Counted from the first letter of the stretch, positions 7,474 to 17,261 are shown. The stretch: DNA of 61,496 nucleotides from Enterobacteriaceae bacterium UBA2655 (GCA_002359495.1 DENB01000106.1:2146-63641); one strand, 5' to 3'. Notes: a model not told the origin generated them from the letters alone. Numbers and translations: made by a program.

Positions 7474-8697
7474 TTACAGCATGCTTTTGCCGTAGTCCAT
7501 CTCGGAGAGGCCAAAATAGCGCGCAATCGTCTGGCCGATGTCGGCGAACGTCTCACGATAACCCAGCGAACCCGGTTTTACCTTGGGTCCGTAGATCAGA
7601 ATCGGAATATGCTCGCGCGTATGCTCGGTGCCCTGCCAGGTCGGATCGCAGCCGTGGTCGGCGGTGAGGATCAAAATATCGTCCTCTTTCACCTGCGCCA
7701 TTAGCTCCGGCAGACGACGATCGAACAGCTCCAGCCCGCCCGCGTAGCCCGCCACGTCGCGACGGTGGCCCCAGGTGGAGTCGAAATCGACGAAGTTGGT
7801 AAAGACGATCGACATATCCGGCGCCTGCTTCATTTCGGCGATGGTGGCGTCGAACAGCGCGTCCAGGCCGGTGGCCTTCACTTTTTTAGTGATGCCCTGC
7901 TGCGCGTAGATATCGGCGATTTTCCCGACCGAAATCACTTCGCCGTTCTTCTCGTCCACCAGCTTTTTCAGCATGGTGGGCGACGGCGGCTCGACGGCCA
8001 GGTCGTGACGGTTGCCGGTGCGCTGGAACTCGCCTACCTTGTCGCCGACGAAGGGACGCGCGATGACGCGGCCGATGTTGTAGCCCCCTTCGGTCAGCTC
8101 TTCGCGGGCGATTTCGCACAGCGCATAGAGGCGATCCAGGCCGAAGGTCTCTTCATGGCAGGCGATCTGGAATACCGAGTCGGCGGAGGTATAGAAAATC
8201 GGCTTGCCGGTTTTCATGTGCTCTTCGCCGAGCTGGTCGAGGATTACGGTGCCGGAGGAGTGGCAGTTGCCGAGATAACCCGGCAGATCGGCGCGCGCCA
8301 CCAGCTTATCCAACAGTTCCTGCGGGAAGCTGTTCTCTTTGTCGCTGAAGTAGCCCCAGTCGAACAGCACCGGCACGCCGGCGATCTCCCAGTGGCCCGA
8401 CGGCGTATCTTTACCGGAGGAGATCTCGCTGGCGTAGCCGTAAGCCGCCTTGATCTCCGCGTTTTCATCCATGCCCGGCGGCACGCGGCCGGTAGAAAGC
8501 TCCGCCGCCTTGCCCAGCCCTAATGCCGTCAGGTTCGGCAAGTGCAGCGGACCTTTGCGACCGATATCCGCTTCGCCTTTGAAACAGGCCTCGGCGATGT
8601 GGCCGAGCGTATCCGATCCATGGTCGCCGAATTTGTCGGCATCTTTGCTGGAGCCGATCCCGAAGGAGTCGAGAACCATAATAAATGCACGTTTCAT
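7474..8697 (-). CDS. deoB: Phosphopentomutase
   Basis: 407 residues in the alkaline-phosphatase-like metalloenzyme superfamily. It converts (deoxy)ribose-1-phosphate to the 5-phosphate, feeding DeoC. Metal-site motifs are visible at the N-terminus ('[14 protein letters not shown]') and C-terminus ('[20 protein letters not shown]'). The start chosen is ATG 8697, preceded by AGGAG; the frame is open 28 codons further upstream, but those residues are not part of the family. It lies between deoA and deoD in the order usual for enterobacteria. Confidence 0.97.
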   Translation of the reverse strand: MKRAFIMVLDSFGIGSSKDADKFGDHGSDTLGHIAEACFKGEADIGRKGPLHLPNLTALGLGKAAELSTGRVPPGMDENAEIKAAYGYASEISSGKDTPSGHWEIAGVPVLFDWGYFSDKENSFPQELLDKLVARADLPGYLGNCHSSGTVILDQLGEEHMKTGKPIFYTSADSVFQIACHEETFGLDRLYALCEIAREELTEGGYNIGRVIARPFVGDKVGEFQRTGNRHDLAVEPPSPTMLKKLVDEKNGEVISVGKIADIYAQQGITKKVKATGLDALFDATIAEMKQAPDMSIVFTNFVDFDSTWGHRRDVAGYAGGLELFDRRLPELMAQVKEDDILILTADHGCDPTWQGTEHTREHIPILIYGPKVKPGSLGYRETFADIGQTIARYFGLSEMDYGKSML

Positions 8698-8814
8698 GCA
8701 GGTCTCCTGCGCATTCGCGCGATGAGAAGTCAAAAAATAGCGATCAGAACAGTATACCCGATCGTGCCGCCAGCACCGCAAGGCGAGCGTGCGAAAACCG
8801 CCCGGCCGCGTCGG

Positions 8815-10137
8815 TTATTCGCTGATGCGGCGATAAACCAGCGGCGTGGCGGCGGGCGCGCTGTCGCCGAGGGTAATGGCCGCTTTCACCGCCTGCGCCG
8901 CCTGCTGCCATTGCGCTTCGCTGGCGGCGTGGATCACCGCCAGCGGCCGCTCGCCGTCCGCCCGCTCGCCGAGCGTGATCATTTCGCTCAGGCCGACGCT
9001 GTAATCGATGGCGTCGGCGGCGCGCTGACGTCCGCCGCCCAGGGCCACCACCGCCAGGCCGAGCGCGCGGGTATCCATCGCGCTGACGATGCCGGGGCGA
9101 TCGGCCCACACCGCTTTGCTGAGCATCGGCGCTGGCAAATAGCTGTCGATGCGCTCGATAAAGTCGGCCGGTCCGTTTTGCGCCGCCACCATGCGGGCGA
9201 AGCGTTCAGCCGCCTGGCCATTGTCCAGCGCCTGCATCAGCTTTTGCCGCGCCTCCGCGTCGCTGGCGGCGAGATTGCCGGAAAGCAGCATTTCGCTGCA
9301 GAGCGCCAGCGTCACCTCCAGCAGGCGCGGATTGCGCGCCGCGCCGGTGAGAAACTGCACCGCCTCGCGCACTTCCAGCGCGTTGCCGGCGGTAGAAGCG
9401 AGCACCTGGTTCATGTCGGTGAGCAACGCGGTGGTTTTGCAGCCCGCGCCGTTCGCCACGCCGACGATCGCCTGCGCCAGCAGCTCGGATTGCTCATAGC
9501 TGGGCATAAAGGCGCCGGAACCGACCTTCACGTCCATCACCAGCGCATCCAGCCCTTCCGCCAGCTTTTTCGCCAGAATCGAGGCGGTGATCAGCGGGAT
9601 GGAGTCGACGGTGGCGGTAATGTCGCGCGTGGCGTAAAAGCGTTTGTCCGCCGGCGCCAGCGAATGGGTCTGTCCGATGATCGCCACGCCGTTCTCTTTG
9701 ATCATCTGGCGAAAGCGGCTGTCGCTGGGGAAGATGTCGAAGCCGGGGATCGACTCAAGCTTGTCGAGCGTGCCGCCGGTATGGCCGAGGCCGCGCCCGG
9801 AGATCATCGGCACATAGCCGCCGCAGGCGGCGACCATCGGGCCGAGCATCAGCGAGGTGACGTCGCCCACGCCGCCGGTGGAGTGCTTATCCACCACCGG
9901 GCCATTCAGGCCGAGCGATGTCCAGTTCAGCACCGAACCGGAATCGCGCATCGCCATGGTCAGCGCCACGCGCTCCGGCAGCGTCATATCATGAAAATAG
10001 ATGGTCATCGCCAGCGCGGCGATCTGTCCTTCAGAGACGCTGTTATCGCGCACGCCGTTAATAAAGAAACGGATCTCTTCTTCACTGAGCGCATGCCCGT
10101 CGCGTTTTTTTCGAATGATCTCTTGCGGCAAAAACAA
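8815..10137 (-). CDS. deoA: Thymidine phosphorylase
   Basis: 440 residues, the same length as E. coli DeoA, with the family signature '[10 protein letters not shown]' and '[15 protein letters not shown]'. It cleaves thymidine and deoxyuridine with phosphate to free base and deoxyribose-1-phosphate. The start codon is TTG at 10137, as in E. coli; the first residues '[17 protein letters not shown]' align with the family. A hairpin lies in the 65-base gap to deoC. deoB follows after 117 bases. Confidence 0.97.
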   Translation of the reverse strand: MFLPQEIIRKKRDGHALSEEEIRFFINGVRDNSVSEGQIAALAMTIYFHDMTLPERVALTMAMRDSGSVLNWTSLGLNGPVVDKHSTGGVGDVTSLMLGPMVAACGGYVPMISGRGLGHTGGTLDKLESIPGFDIFPSDSRFRQMIKENGVAIIGQTHSLAPADKRFYATRDITATVDSIPLITASILAKKLAEGLDALVMDVKVGSGAFMPSYEQSELLAQAIVGVANGAGCKTTALLTDMNQVLASTAGNALEVREAVQFLTGAARNPRLLEVTLALCSEMLLSGNLAASDAEARQKLMQALDNGQAAERFARMVAAQNGPADFIERIDSYLPAPMLSKAVWADRPGIVSAMDTRALGLAVVALGGGRQRAADAIDYSVGLSEMITLGERADGERPLAVIHAASEAQWQQAAQAVKAAITLGDSAPAATPLVYRRISE

Positions 10138-10173
10138 GGTGGCCCCCTTAGGATTCAGGGATGGTTGCTGTGC

Positions 10174-10194
10174 GGGCGGCGCTGCGCGCCGCCC
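10174..10194. other. Intercistronic hairpin between deoC and deoA
   Basis: GGGCGGCGC-TGC-GCGCCGCCC is a perfect 9-bp stem with a three-base loop in the deoC-deoA gap. No T-run follows on the minus strand. It lies close to the translation start of deoA and could affect mRNA decay or deoA expression. Confidence 0.55.
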
Positions 10195-10202
10195 GGAAGG
10201 GA

Positions 10203-10982
10203 TTAGTAGCCTGATTTCGCCGCGTCGGTCTGGTGTCCGGCCGCGTTCAGCAGGCTCGCCAGCAGGCTGGAGGCGCCGAAGCGGAAATGGCGCGCGTCGG
10301 CCCAGTCAGCGCCGAGAATGTGATCCGCCAGCCCCAGATAGATTGCGGCGTCTTCCGCCGTGCGCACGCCGCCGGCCGGCTTGAAGCCCACCTGCTGCCG
10401 CACGCCTTTGTCATGAATGACGTTCAGCATGATCTCCGCCACCTCCGGCGTCGCGTTGACCGCCACTTTTCCGGTCGAGGTTTTGATAAAATCGGCGCCG
10501 GCATCGATCGCGATTTCCGACGCCTGGCGGATCAGCGCCGGTTCTTTCAGCTCGCCGGTTTCGATAATCACCTTCAGCAGCACGCCCGCTTGCGCACAGG
10601 CGGTTTTACAGGCTTTCACCAGCTCAAAGCCCACCTGCGCATCGCCAGCGATAAGCGCGCGATAGGGGAACACCACATCCACTTCGTCCGCGCCGTAAGC
10701 GATGGCCGCGCGGGTTTCCGCCAGCGCGATCTCAATGTCGTCATTGCCGTGCGGGAAGTTGGTTACGGTGGCGATGCGGATTTCCGGCGTACCCTGTTCG
10801 CGCAGCGCTTTACGCGCAACCGGAATAAAGCGCGGATAGATGCAGATGGCGGCGGTATTGCCCGCCGGCGATTTCGCCTGACGGCAAAGCGCGATCACTT
10901 TTTCATCGGTGTCGTCGTCGTTCAGGGTGGTTAAATCCATCAGTTTTAGCGCGCGCAGCGCCGCAGCGGTCATATCGCTCAT
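10203..10982 (-). CDS. deoC: Deoxyribose-phosphate aldolase
   Basis: 259 residues, class I aldolase with a TIM barrel. It splits 2-deoxyribose-5-phosphate into glyceraldehyde-3-phosphate and acetaldehyde. The Schiff-base lysine lies in '[15 protein letters not shown]' and the second lysine in '[14 protein letters not shown]'. The start at ATG 10982 follows GGAGA and gives the family N-terminus ('[10 protein letters not shown]'-like). An open stretch of 17 codons upstream is not homologous. It is the first gene of the deo operon, downstream of a leader with a hairpin, a DeoR site and two CRP sites. Confidence 0.97.
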   Translation of the reverse strand: MSDMTAAALRALKLMDLTTLNDDDTDEKVIALCRQAKSPAGNTAAICIYPRFIPVARKALREQGTPEIRIATVTNFPHGNDDIEIALAETRAAIAYGADEVDVVFPYRALIAGDAQVGFELVKACKTACAQAGVLLKVIIETGELKEPALIRQASEIAIDAGADFIKTSTGKVAVNATPEVAEIMLNVIHDKGVRQQVGFKPAGGVRTAEDAAIYLGLADHILGADWADARHFRFGASSLLASLLNAAGHQTDAAKSGY

Positions 10983-11008
10983 GTTTCTCTCCGGGAGGTC
11001 AGTGCAGG

Positions 11009-11055
11009 GCCGCCGACGAAACATCGGCGGCACGCTGAATGTGATAATTCTAACA
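11009..11055 (-). promoter_or_regulatory. deoC leader: hairpin and DeoR operator
   Basis: Bases 11040-11055 read TGTGATAATTCTAACA, matching the E. coli DeoR operator TGTTAGAATTCTAACA at 14 of 16 positions. DeoR represses deo genes until deoxyribose-5-phosphate accumulates. Between this operator and the deoC ribosome site, GCCGCCGA (11009-11016) and TCGGCGGC (11024-11031) form an 8-bp hairpin in the leader. Confidence 0.7.
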
Positions 11056-11102
11056 GGTAGCGTAAAGGTTCTTTGCGCTTCTCGTCACACAAAAATGAGA
11101 AA

Positions 11103-11200
11103 ATTATGCGGTGATTTTACATTAAGAGTGATGATAATCACATAAAAACCGGCTTTTATGCGGATAACCGCACGTAATTGCACTTGTGATAATTATCACA
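11103..11200 (-). promoter_or_regulatory. deoP2-like promoter with two CRP sites (CytR region between)
   Basis: On the minus strand a -10 CATAAT lies at 11108-11103. AGTGA-N6-TCACA (11127-11142) is centred about 40 bases upstream of the likely start. A perfect TGTGATAATTATCACA (11185-11200) lies 58 bases further up. E. coli deoP2 has the same plan, with CytR held between two CRP dimers; a TTGCA half-site (11178-11182) lies in that interval. The rest of the 334-base region 10983-11316 shows no gene; yjjW and yjjI, which neighbour deoC in E. coli, are absent. Confidence 0.75.
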
Positions 11201-11316
11201 TTTTGTCGCTAACAGGCTGCGCGGTCGCGCAGGCTGAATCTGGTGATCGTAGCCAATGATGGCGAAGGGAGAAATAGACCCGGGCGTCGCGGCGGACAAT
11301 CCGGGCGGCGGCGGGA

Positions 11317-12087
11317 TTAAAACTGGAACAGTCGTCGGGTATTGGCGTAGAGGGCTTCCGCGATCGCTTGCGGCGCTTCGTCGCGCAGCTCGCACAGCGC
11401 CTGCCAGACCAGACGGGCGCGTTCCGGGCGGTTAGGCTGGCCCTGATAGCCGTGCAGCGGCATATCCGGCGCGTCGGTTTCCAGCAGCAGCGCGTCGAGC
11501 GGAAGCTGCGCGATGGTGTTGCGCGTTTTGCTGGCCCGTTCGTAGGTGATAGTGCCGCCGATGCCGATAAAATAGCCGAGCTTAATAAACGCCTGCGCCT
11601 GTTGCAGGCTGCCGGCGAAGCCGTGCACCACGCCGCGGCGCGGCAGGTCGTGGCGGCGCAGATGCAGCGCCAGCTTGTCATGGGTGCGGCGCGAATGCAG
11701 AATCGCAGGCAGGTCGTAGTCGCGCGCCAGCTTAAGCTGCACATCCAGCAATCGCTCCTGCTTATCGAAATGCGGATCGTCCCGGTAGAGATCGAGTCCG
11801 ATCTCGCCGATCGCCACCAGCTTCGCCGGGCGGCGCTTCAGCTCCGCCTCAAGCGCCTCAAGGTGCGCCTCCTGATGCTGCTCTATGACGATGGGATGCA
11901 GGCCGAGCGCGATATAGATCGCCGGATGCGTTTCCGCTAACCCCAGCAGATGACGGAAGCCACCGGCGTCAACGGCGGGTACGATAAGTTTTTCTACGCC
12001 CGCTTCTGCCGCCCGCACAATACTGTTCTGTTCATCGCCGGTAAAAGGCGGAAAGTCGAAGTGACAATGCGTATCGATAAATTTCAT
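11317..12087 (-). CDS. yjjV: TatD-family metal-dependent hydrolase
   Basis: 256 residues, TIM-barrel metallohydrolase of the TatD family. Metal ligands are visible: 'DTHCHFD' at the N-terminus, the Glu in 'AIGEIGLD', His in 'LHSRR' and 'VVHGFAG', and Asp in 'LETDAPDMPL'. TatD-family proteins are DNases or phosphoesterases; the natural substrate of YjjV is not settled. It is next to deoC as in E. coli. The ATG overlaps the stop of the yjjU remnant (ATGA), a relic of coupled translation with an intact yjjU. Confidence 0.9.
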   Translation of the reverse strand: MKFIDTHCHFDFPPFTGDEQNSIVRAAEAGVEKLIVPAVDAGGFRHLLGLAETHPAIYIALGLHPIVIEQHQEAHLEALEAELKRRPAKLVAIGEIGLDLYRDDPHFDKQERLLDVQLKLARDYDLPAILHSRRTHDKLALHLRRHDLPRRGVVHGFAGSLQQAQAFIKLGYFIGIGGTITYERASKTRNTIAQLPLDALLLETDAPDMPLHGYQGQPNRPERARLVWQALCELRDEAPQAIAEALYANTRRLFQF

Positions 12088-12335
12088 GCCAGTAAACCCT
12101 GCTGGTAATGGGCGTCGTTGTCGGCGAGCGGAGGCGTAATAATGGTTCGGTCATCCAACGCATTGGCGGGCGTCGTGAAGCGCGCGAGCGTAGTCGGACT
12201 CGGCGCAGACGAAAGGTTTTGCGCGCCTGCCGGGGTGCCGAGCGGCAGATGAAAGGGATTGAGCGCGGCGCGTTTTAAACGACGACAGCGCCAGAGGCTC
12301 GATAGCCCCCAGCGTAACCGGAATGCGTAACCCAC
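12084..12335 (-). pseudogene. yjjU: Remnant of yjjU (patatin-like phospholipase), internally deleted and frameshifted
   Basis: An 83-codon frame from GTG 12335 keeps three pieces of YjjU as I remember the E. coli protein. Shifting frame at codon 4 gives 'IPVTLGAIEPLALSSF', like the YjjU N-terminus. In the original frame comes 'LNPFHLPLGTPAGAQNLS', matching the patatin nucleophile region (normally G-T-S-A-G-A-Q-N) with the catalytic Ser changed to Pro. The end ('IITPPLADNDAHYQQGLLA') resembles the YjjU C-terminus. Roughly 270 of about 357 residues are missing. It sits where yjjU belongs and still overlaps yjjV by four bases. It cannot make a working enzyme. Confidence 0.75.
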
Positions 12336-12344
12336 TTTCGCTCC

Positions 12345-12527
12345 TCAGCTGTTTTCTTTCTCTGAGGCGTATTGTTGCGCTTTTCCGTAATCTTCCTGCA
12401 GCATCCCGGAGAACCAGTCATTGTTTCCCATTAACCAGGCAGAATCGGAATCAAACCATTCCGCCCACAGCAACCATACCTGGCCTTTCCATTGCTTCCA
12501 TCTGCCCGTAATGATGTCGCTGTTCAT
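12345..12527 (-). CDS. Small CsbD-like stress protein
   Basis: 60 residues. The pattern 'ITGRWKQWKGQV' followed by a G-D/N core and 'LQEDYGKAQQYA' matches CsbD/YjbJ-type proteins, which are small, abundant, general-stress proteins of unknown biochemical role. Seven tryptophans in 60 residues is high for the family. ATG 12527 is preceded by GGAGA. It lies 34 bases after ytjA in the same direction, close to osmY, so the three may form a stationary-phase/osmotic-stress group. Confidence 0.7.
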   Translation of the reverse strand: MNSDIITGRWKQWKGQVWLLWAEWFDSDSAWLMGNNDWFSGMLQEDYGKAQQYASEKENS

Positions 12528-12561
12528 GACTGGTCTCCGCTTTATGCTAATTTCGCGTTGG

Positions 12562-12723
12562 TCAGAGTTTCTTACGCCCGGTAAACAGGCTGATGAGGAA
12601 CAGAATAATACCCACTACGAAGACAACTTTAGCTGCCCATGCTGCCGTACCGGCCAGCCCGCCAAATCCTAAGGCAGCGGCGATCAGTGCGATAACCAGA
12701 AAAATAATACCCCAACGAAACAT
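12562..12723 (-). CDS. ytjA: Small inner-membrane protein YtjA (DUF1328)
   Basis: 53 residues, starting '[19 protein letters not shown]' and ending '[12 protein letters not shown]'. Two hydrophobic segments flank a short Gly/Ala-rich turn, and the tail is positively charged. This is the DUF1328/UPF0391 family. Function unknown. The ATG at 12723 follows GGAGAGG. In E. coli ytjA also lies between osmY and yjjU, so position supports the call. Confidence 0.92.
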   Translation of the reverse strand: MFRWGIIFLVIALIAAALGFGGLAGTAAWAAKVVFVVGIILFLISLFTGRKKL

Positions 12724-12913
12724 AAGCCTCTCCTTTACCATAGTGAAAATCGAACTGCTTGTTTCATCCCTGGCTCCTCATTCATTCCGTTGCGGGCGCG
12801 AAGGCATAGCCAACCGGGCCGCAGCGTAAAAAAAACAAGGAAACGTAAGGGTTGTCCGCAACGCGGATATTGTTTTTACGACGCAGCCTCTTCCTGAGGC
12901 CGCGCCGAACGCA

Positions 12914-13519
12914 TTAAGATTTAACGGTCAGGTCGTTCTTAACGCTTTTCACGCCTTCAATGGCTTTCGCGATGCTTTCAGCACGATCGGACTGCGCTTT
13001 GTTCTCCACGGTTCCGGTCAGTTGCACCACGCCGTTGGTGGTTTCAACTTTGATGTTGCGTGAAGGCACGATGTCATCGGCTAAAAGCTTAGCTTTTATT
13101 TCGCTGGTCGTGGCGGTATCCCCGGCATAACCTTTGATTGACTGCTCGCTGCTCTCTTTAACATGCAGCTTGTCGCTGACGGATTTAACCCCTTCAACTT
13201 TTTTCACCACTGCGACAGCTTTTTCAGACTGTTCGGGCGAGGCGACGAAACCGCTGAGCGTCACGACGCCCTGATGGGTTTCGACGGAAATATCGGTGCT
13301 TTTAATGGTTTCGTCATCAACCAGAGCCGCCTTCGCTTTGGCAGTCACGGCGCTGTCATCCATAAAGCCGCCGACTTTTTTCATAGAGCTATCGATTTTA
13401 TCGCCCGCGCTGTCCGCTTTTTGCGACATGGAAGTGTCTGCTGCCAGCGCCGAGCCGCTCAGCAGCGCAGAACCTACCATAACAGCCATGAGGGTTTGAG
13501 CAATTTTAGTCTTGTTCAT
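12914..13519 (-). CDS. osmY: Osmotically inducible periplasmic protein OsmY (two BON domains)
   Basis: 201 residues. A Sec signal peptide ('[26 protein letters not shown]') precedes two BON domains (about 55-125 and 135-200, each with 'V.V.T..GVV.L.G.V'). BON domains bind lipid or other envelope surfaces; OsmY is a periplasmic chaperone-like protein for envelope stress. The ATG at 13519 is preceded by GGAAG; the frame extends 12 codons upstream, but those are not part of the signal peptide. Expression in E. coli is RpoS-dependent. Confidence 0.95.
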   Translation of the reverse strand: MNKTKIAQTLMAVMVGSALLSGSALAADTSMSQKADSAGDKIDSSMKKVGGFMDDSAVTAKAKAALVDDETIKSTDISVETHQGVVTLSGFVASPEQSEKAVAVVKKVEGVKSVSDKLHVKESSEQSIKGYAGDTATTSEIKAKLLADDIVPSRNIKVETTNGVVQLTGTVENKAQSDRAESIAKAIEGVKSVKNDLTVKS

Positions 13520-13641
13520 CGATATCTTCCTTCTATCAGTTGACTCACCCACCACCGTGGGCGCGGCAACGGCTTAACCACGCCGCTGCGGTACTGGACA
13601 CGAGGAAGGATACTTCGCCCCCTTCGCCGTCCGACAGAATA

Positions 13642-13655
13642 ATCATAGTTGGGAT
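13642..13655 (-). promoter_or_regulatory. Possible osmY promoter -10
   Basis: On the minus strand CTATGATT gives a TATGAT -10 (13647-13642) preceded by C, with no recognisable -35. That combination is usual for RpoS-dependent promoters and fits osmY. The leader would be about 115 bases. Confidence 0.35.
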
Positions 13656-13734
13656 TTCCCGTTTCGCAGGGTTTTCTGGTTGAAATGGCAGAAAAAAAGG
13701 GAAATGTGCATTTTTTTAAGAGGAGTCTGTAAGC

Positions 13735-13769
13735 GGGAAAACAGGGCCAGTAGTGGCTACAGGCCCTGT
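13735..13769 (-). terminator. Terminator after prfC
   Basis: ACAGGGCC (13741-13748) pairs with GGCCCTGT (13762-13769). On the minus strand the hairpin is followed by TTTT. It lies directly after the prfC stop. Confidence 0.7.
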
Positions 13770-13783
13770 GAAGCAAGGCGGAA

Positions 13784-15373
13784 TCAGTGTTCGCGCGTTT
13801 TGCGGAAAGTCACGTCAGGATAGCGCTCCTGGGTGATGTTCAGATTAACCATGGTCGGCGCGATATAGGTAAGATTGTCGCCGCCGTCCAGCGCAAGGTT
13901 GATCTCGTTTTTACGCTGAAATTCGTCGAATTTCTTCACGTCGTCGCACTCAACCCAGCGCGCGGTCGCCACGTTGATCGATTCGTAAATCGCCTCCACG
14001 TTGTATTCGCTTTTCAGGCGCGCCACCACGACGTCGAACTGCAGCACGCCCACCGCGCCCACGATCAGATCGTTGTTATGCACCGGACGGAAAACCTGCA
14101 CCGCGCCCTCCTCCGACAGCTGCACCAGCCCTTTCAGCAGCTGCTTCTGCTTCAGCGGATCGCGCAGACGAATGCGGCGGAACAGTTCCGGGGCGAAGTT
14201 CGGAATGCCGGTGAACTTCATGGTTTCGCCCTGGGTGAAGGTATCGCCGATCTGGATGGTGCCGTGGTTATGCAGGCCGATGATATCGCCCGGATAGGCC
14301 TCTTCGACGTGCGAACGGTCGCCCGCCATAAAGGTCAGCGCGTCGGAGATCACCACATCTTTGCCGAGGCGTACCTGGCGCAGCTTCATGCCCTTCTCAT
14401 ATTTGCCGGAGACTACGCGCATAAAGGCGACGCGGTCGCGGTGCTTGGGATCCATGTTCGCCTGAATCTTAAACACGAAGCCGCTGAATTTCTCTTCCTG
14501 CGCTTCCACTACGCGGCTGTCGGTTTTACGCGGCATCGGCGCGGGTGCCCAGGAAACCAGGCCGTCCAGCATATGATCCACGCCGAAGTTGCCCAGCGCG
14601 GTGCCGAAAAAGACCGGCGTGATTTCGCCCTGCAGGAAGGCTTCCTGCTCGAACTCGTGCGAGGCGCCTTTTACCAGCTCCAGCTCGTCGCGCAGCTGCG
14701 CGGCCAGCTCTTCGCCGACGGCGCTGTCCAGCTCCGGGTTATCCAGTCCTTTAACGATGCGCACTTCCTGAATCGTGTGGCCTTTGCCCGACTGATAAAG
14801 GTAGGTTTCGTCGTTATAGAGGTGATAAACCCCTTTGAACAGCTTGCCGCAGCCGATGGGCCAGGTGATGGGCGCGCAGGCGATTTTCAGCTCGTTCTCC
14901 ACCTCGTCCAGCAGCTCCATCGGATCGCGAATGTCGCGGTCGAGCTTGTTCATAAAGGTGATGATCGGCGTGTCGCGCAGGCGCGTCACTTCCATCAGCT
15001 TACGGGTGCGATCCTCAACGCCTTTCGCGGCGTCGATAACCATCAGGCAGCAGTCCACCGCCGTCAGGGTACGGTAGGTATCTTCCGAGAAGTCTTCGTG
15101 CCCGGGGGTATCCAGCAGGTTGACCAGGCTGTCGCGATAGGGAAACTGCATCACGGAGGTAGTAATGGAGATACCGCGCTGTTTCTCCATCTCCATCCAG
15201 TCCGATTTCGCATGCTGACTGGAGCCGCGGCCTTTTACCGTACCGGCGGTCTGGATCGCCTGTCCGAAAAGCAGCACTTTCTCGGTGATGGTGGTTTTAC
15301 CGGCGTCCGGGTGCGAGATGATCGCGAAGGTACGGCGGCGCGCCACCTCTTGTAAAAAGGGAGCATTAGACAT
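13784..15373 (-). CDS. prfC: Peptide chain release factor 3
   Basis: 529 residues, the length of E. coli RF3. It is a translational GTPase that removes RF1/RF2 from the ribosome after peptide release. GTP-binding motifs are clear: 'SHPDAGKTT' (G1), '[10 protein letters not shown]' (G2), 'DTPGHEDF' (G3) and 'NKLDRD' (G4). The C-terminal domains follow ('YNVEAIYE', 'NLTYIAPTM'). It is transcribed toward osmY as in E. coli. Its other neighbour here, an M20 amidohydrolase, differs from E. coli, so synteny breaks at this point. The 271-base gap upstream (15374-15644) must hold its promoter, but I could not pick one out. Confidence 0.97.
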   Translation of the reverse strand: MSNAPFLQEVARRRTFAIISHPDAGKTTITEKVLLFGQAIQTAGTVKGRGSSQHAKSDWMEMEKQRGISITTSVMQFPYRDSLVNLLDTPGHEDFSEDTYRTLTAVDCCLMVIDAAKGVEDRTRKLMEVTRLRDTPIITFMNKLDRDIRDPMELLDEVENELKIACAPITWPIGCGKLFKGVYHLYNDETYLYQSGKGHTIQEVRIVKGLDNPELDSAVGEELAAQLRDELELVKGASHEFEQEAFLQGEITPVFFGTALGNFGVDHMLDGLVSWAPAPMPRKTDSRVVEAQEEKFSGFVFKIQANMDPKHRDRVAFMRVVSGKYEKGMKLRQVRLGKDVVISDALTFMAGDRSHVEEAYPGDIIGLHNHGTIQIGDTFTQGETMKFTGIPNFAPELFRRIRLRDPLKQKQLLKGLVQLSEEGAVQVFRPVHNNDLIVGAVGVLQFDVVVARLKSEYNVEAIYESINVATARWVECDDVKKFDEFQRKNEINLALDGGDNLTYIAPTMVNLNITQERYPDVTFRKTREH

Positions 15374-15644
15374 GAATGAGTTCTTCAGTTGGGGCGATGT
15401 TCAGGCATTTCGCCGACGGCATCGCCGATAAATCACGTAGGCCGGCGCAAGCCTTCACCGGCAGGTAAACGGCGCCGGGCGCCACGCCATCTTAGTGGCA
15501 AACGGCGAATCTGGCTGCAATGTCACCTGGGCGACGATTCCGCTTACCGGGCATTTATAAAGGCGGCATAGCATACAATAATTCAGCCTGAAGGACTACG
15601 GGCAGAGCGCAGTCAGTGCCGCGCGCCGCCCTTTTCGCTACGGC

Positions 15645-16748
15645 TCAGCCCAGAACGCGACGTACGCAGGCCTTAAAGATATTGACGCCGATCGCCAGCG
15701 AGTGGATATCGAAATGCATATCGGGATGGTGCAGGCCCGGAACCAGGTTTGTGCCCAGCCCCCAGAAGCCAGCCTTTACTGCCGGGCGCTTCACCGGATA
15801 GTAGAAGAAATCTTCGCTGCCCGGCGTGGTTTTCGCCGCGGTCAGACCCGACTCGCCCAGCACTTCGGTAATGGCGGCGCGGATAATCTCGGTGGCGTCG
15901 TCATGAATTTCCGCCGCCGGCATCTCTTTCAGCACCACCACCTCCGCCGTCGCGCCTACCGCCGCCACGCTGTGGAGAATCGCCTGAGTGACCTTCTCTT
16001 TCAGCAGCGTCATCGGCGCGTTCTCCTGCGAACGCAGATCCCACACTACGCGCGCCTCGTCCGGCACCGAGTTAGTGACGCCCGCGTCGCACAGGAAGCG
16101 CGTCGCCTTAACGCTCCAGCTCAGGCCCGGCGCCAGATGAATGGTATTGACTGCCTGTACCGCCTGCACCGCCGCATCCAGCGCATTGACGCCGAGGTGC
16201 GGACGCGCCGCATGCGCGGGCGCGCCTTTGATGGTCGCTTCCAGGGTGCTGCAGGCCGAATAGTACACCGCCGGCACCGCCTGGCCGACCTGGCACTCCT
16301 CCAGCGGACGCAGATGGAAACCGAGGATCATCTCCACGTCATCCAGCGCGCCGCCCTCCACCATCGCCAGCGCGCCGGCGCCCAGCTCTTCCGCCGGTTG
16401 AAACAGCAGCTTCAGCCGCCCTTTTTTCACCGTGCCCTCTTCCAGCAGCTCCTGCGCGGCGGTCAGCACTACCGATGAGTGGCCGTCGTGGCCGCAGGTA
16501 TGACGCGCGCAGGGCTGGCCGTCGATGATATGGCCCAGCGCGTCCATATCGGCGCGCAGCGCCAGCACCGGTCCCGGCGCGCCGCTGTCGATCTCCGCCA
16601 CGATGCCGGTGGTGCCATTGATGTTGCGCGTCACCTTCAGACCGGCGCGCTCCAGCTGATCCGCGATATAGGCGGAGGTTTTAAACTCTTCGAATCCCAG
16701 CTCCGGGATCTCATGCAGAAAGTGGTAATGATCTAAAACGTTGGACAC
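15645..16748 (-). CDS. M20-family amidohydrolase/peptidase
   Basis: 367 residues, M20D-type zinc hydrolase. Metal ligands are visible: 'RADMDAL' (Asp), 'HTCGHDGHSS' (His, His), 'QPAEELGAGA' (Glu-Glu) and the C-terminal 'PGSEDFFYY'. A dimerisation lid domain lies in the middle ('HAARPHLGVNALDAA'). These enzymes remove acyl groups from amino acids or cleave dipeptides or indole-acetyl conjugates; the substrate cannot be told from sequence. The start is GTG 16748 with AAGGAG upstream. It is alone between prfC and ftnA and is not part of the E. coli order. Confidence 0.85.
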   Translation of the reverse strand: MSNVLDHYHFLHEIPELGFEEFKTSAYIADQLERAGLKVTRNINGTTGIVAEIDSGAPGPVLALRADMDALGHIIDGQPCARHTCGHDGHSSVVLTAAQELLEEGTVKKGRLKLLFQPAEELGAGALAMVEGGALDDVEMILGFHLRPLEECQVGQAVPAVYYSACSTLEATIKGAPAHAARPHLGVNALDAAVQAVQAVNTIHLAPGLSWSVKATRFLCDAGVTNSVPDEARVVWDLRSQENAPMTLLKEKVTQAILHSVAAVGATAEVVVLKEMPAAEIHDDATEIIRAAITEVLGESGLTAAKTTPGSEDFFYYPVKRPAVKAGFWGLGTNLVPGLHHPDMHFDIHSLAIGVNIFKACVRRVLG

Positions 16749-17261
16749 CCTTGCTCTCCTTCAGACAAAAAGTCGCATAACCAACCTGGCGATAACCGCA
16801 TTGATAATGCCGATTGACATCAGCAGCGGCCACTTTATTAGCAATATCGGTCACGTCCGGCAGGCGAACCGGACGTGAATTGCACTATATGGAACGAATT
16901 TCAAAGCAGGATCTGTGCCAGCCCAGCGCGCTAAAGCGTTTTCGCTCTGTTTTATAGCCTGAGGCAGACTTATGGTCTTCTGACGCCGAAATCGCTGCGC
17001 AATTATTTTTACAGCCGCGTGATGATCAATTCGTCCTGATTTTTTCGCGCCATAACAGCGCAACGCCGTTGCACTAAAAAAAGGCTGGCGGCCAGACGAA
17101 AAACCGGACAACAATGAGAATCACTTGCATTCAAATAATGAATTAATTCTTTTTATAATCAAAAGGATATATTGTAAAAAAGCTTCCTTTTCATTTCGCG
17201 AGTGATGCATAATCCGCCGCATCTCACCGGACTTTTCGTTTATTTAAAAAAGGGATCCTTC
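16749..17261. other. 513-base gene-free region between the M20 gene and ftnA
   Basis: This is a divergent intergenic region. The right end carries the ftnA control sites listed separately and is AT-rich from about 17100 on. The left 300 bases hold no reading frame that looks coding and no hairpin with a T-run. A small RNA cannot be excluded, but nothing points to one. Confidence 0.5.
17110..17159 (+). promoter_or_regulatory. ftnA promoter with Fur-like box
   Basis: AATGAGAATCACTTGC (17113-17128) agrees with the Fur-box core AATGATAATCATTATC at 12 of 16 positions. A consensus -10 TATAAT follows at 17154-17159; the -35 (TCAAAT, 17131-17136) is poor. A Fur site upstream of a weak -35 fits the known positive effect of Fur-iron on ftnA in E. 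coli, but the detailed mechanism here is inference. Confidence 0.5.

Noticed and set aside
15424..15431. GCCGATAA on the plus strand near prfC
   Set aside because: It has no matching -35 and no plus-strand gene follows. It shows that this 8-mer occurs by chance and is why the site at 28962 is rated low.
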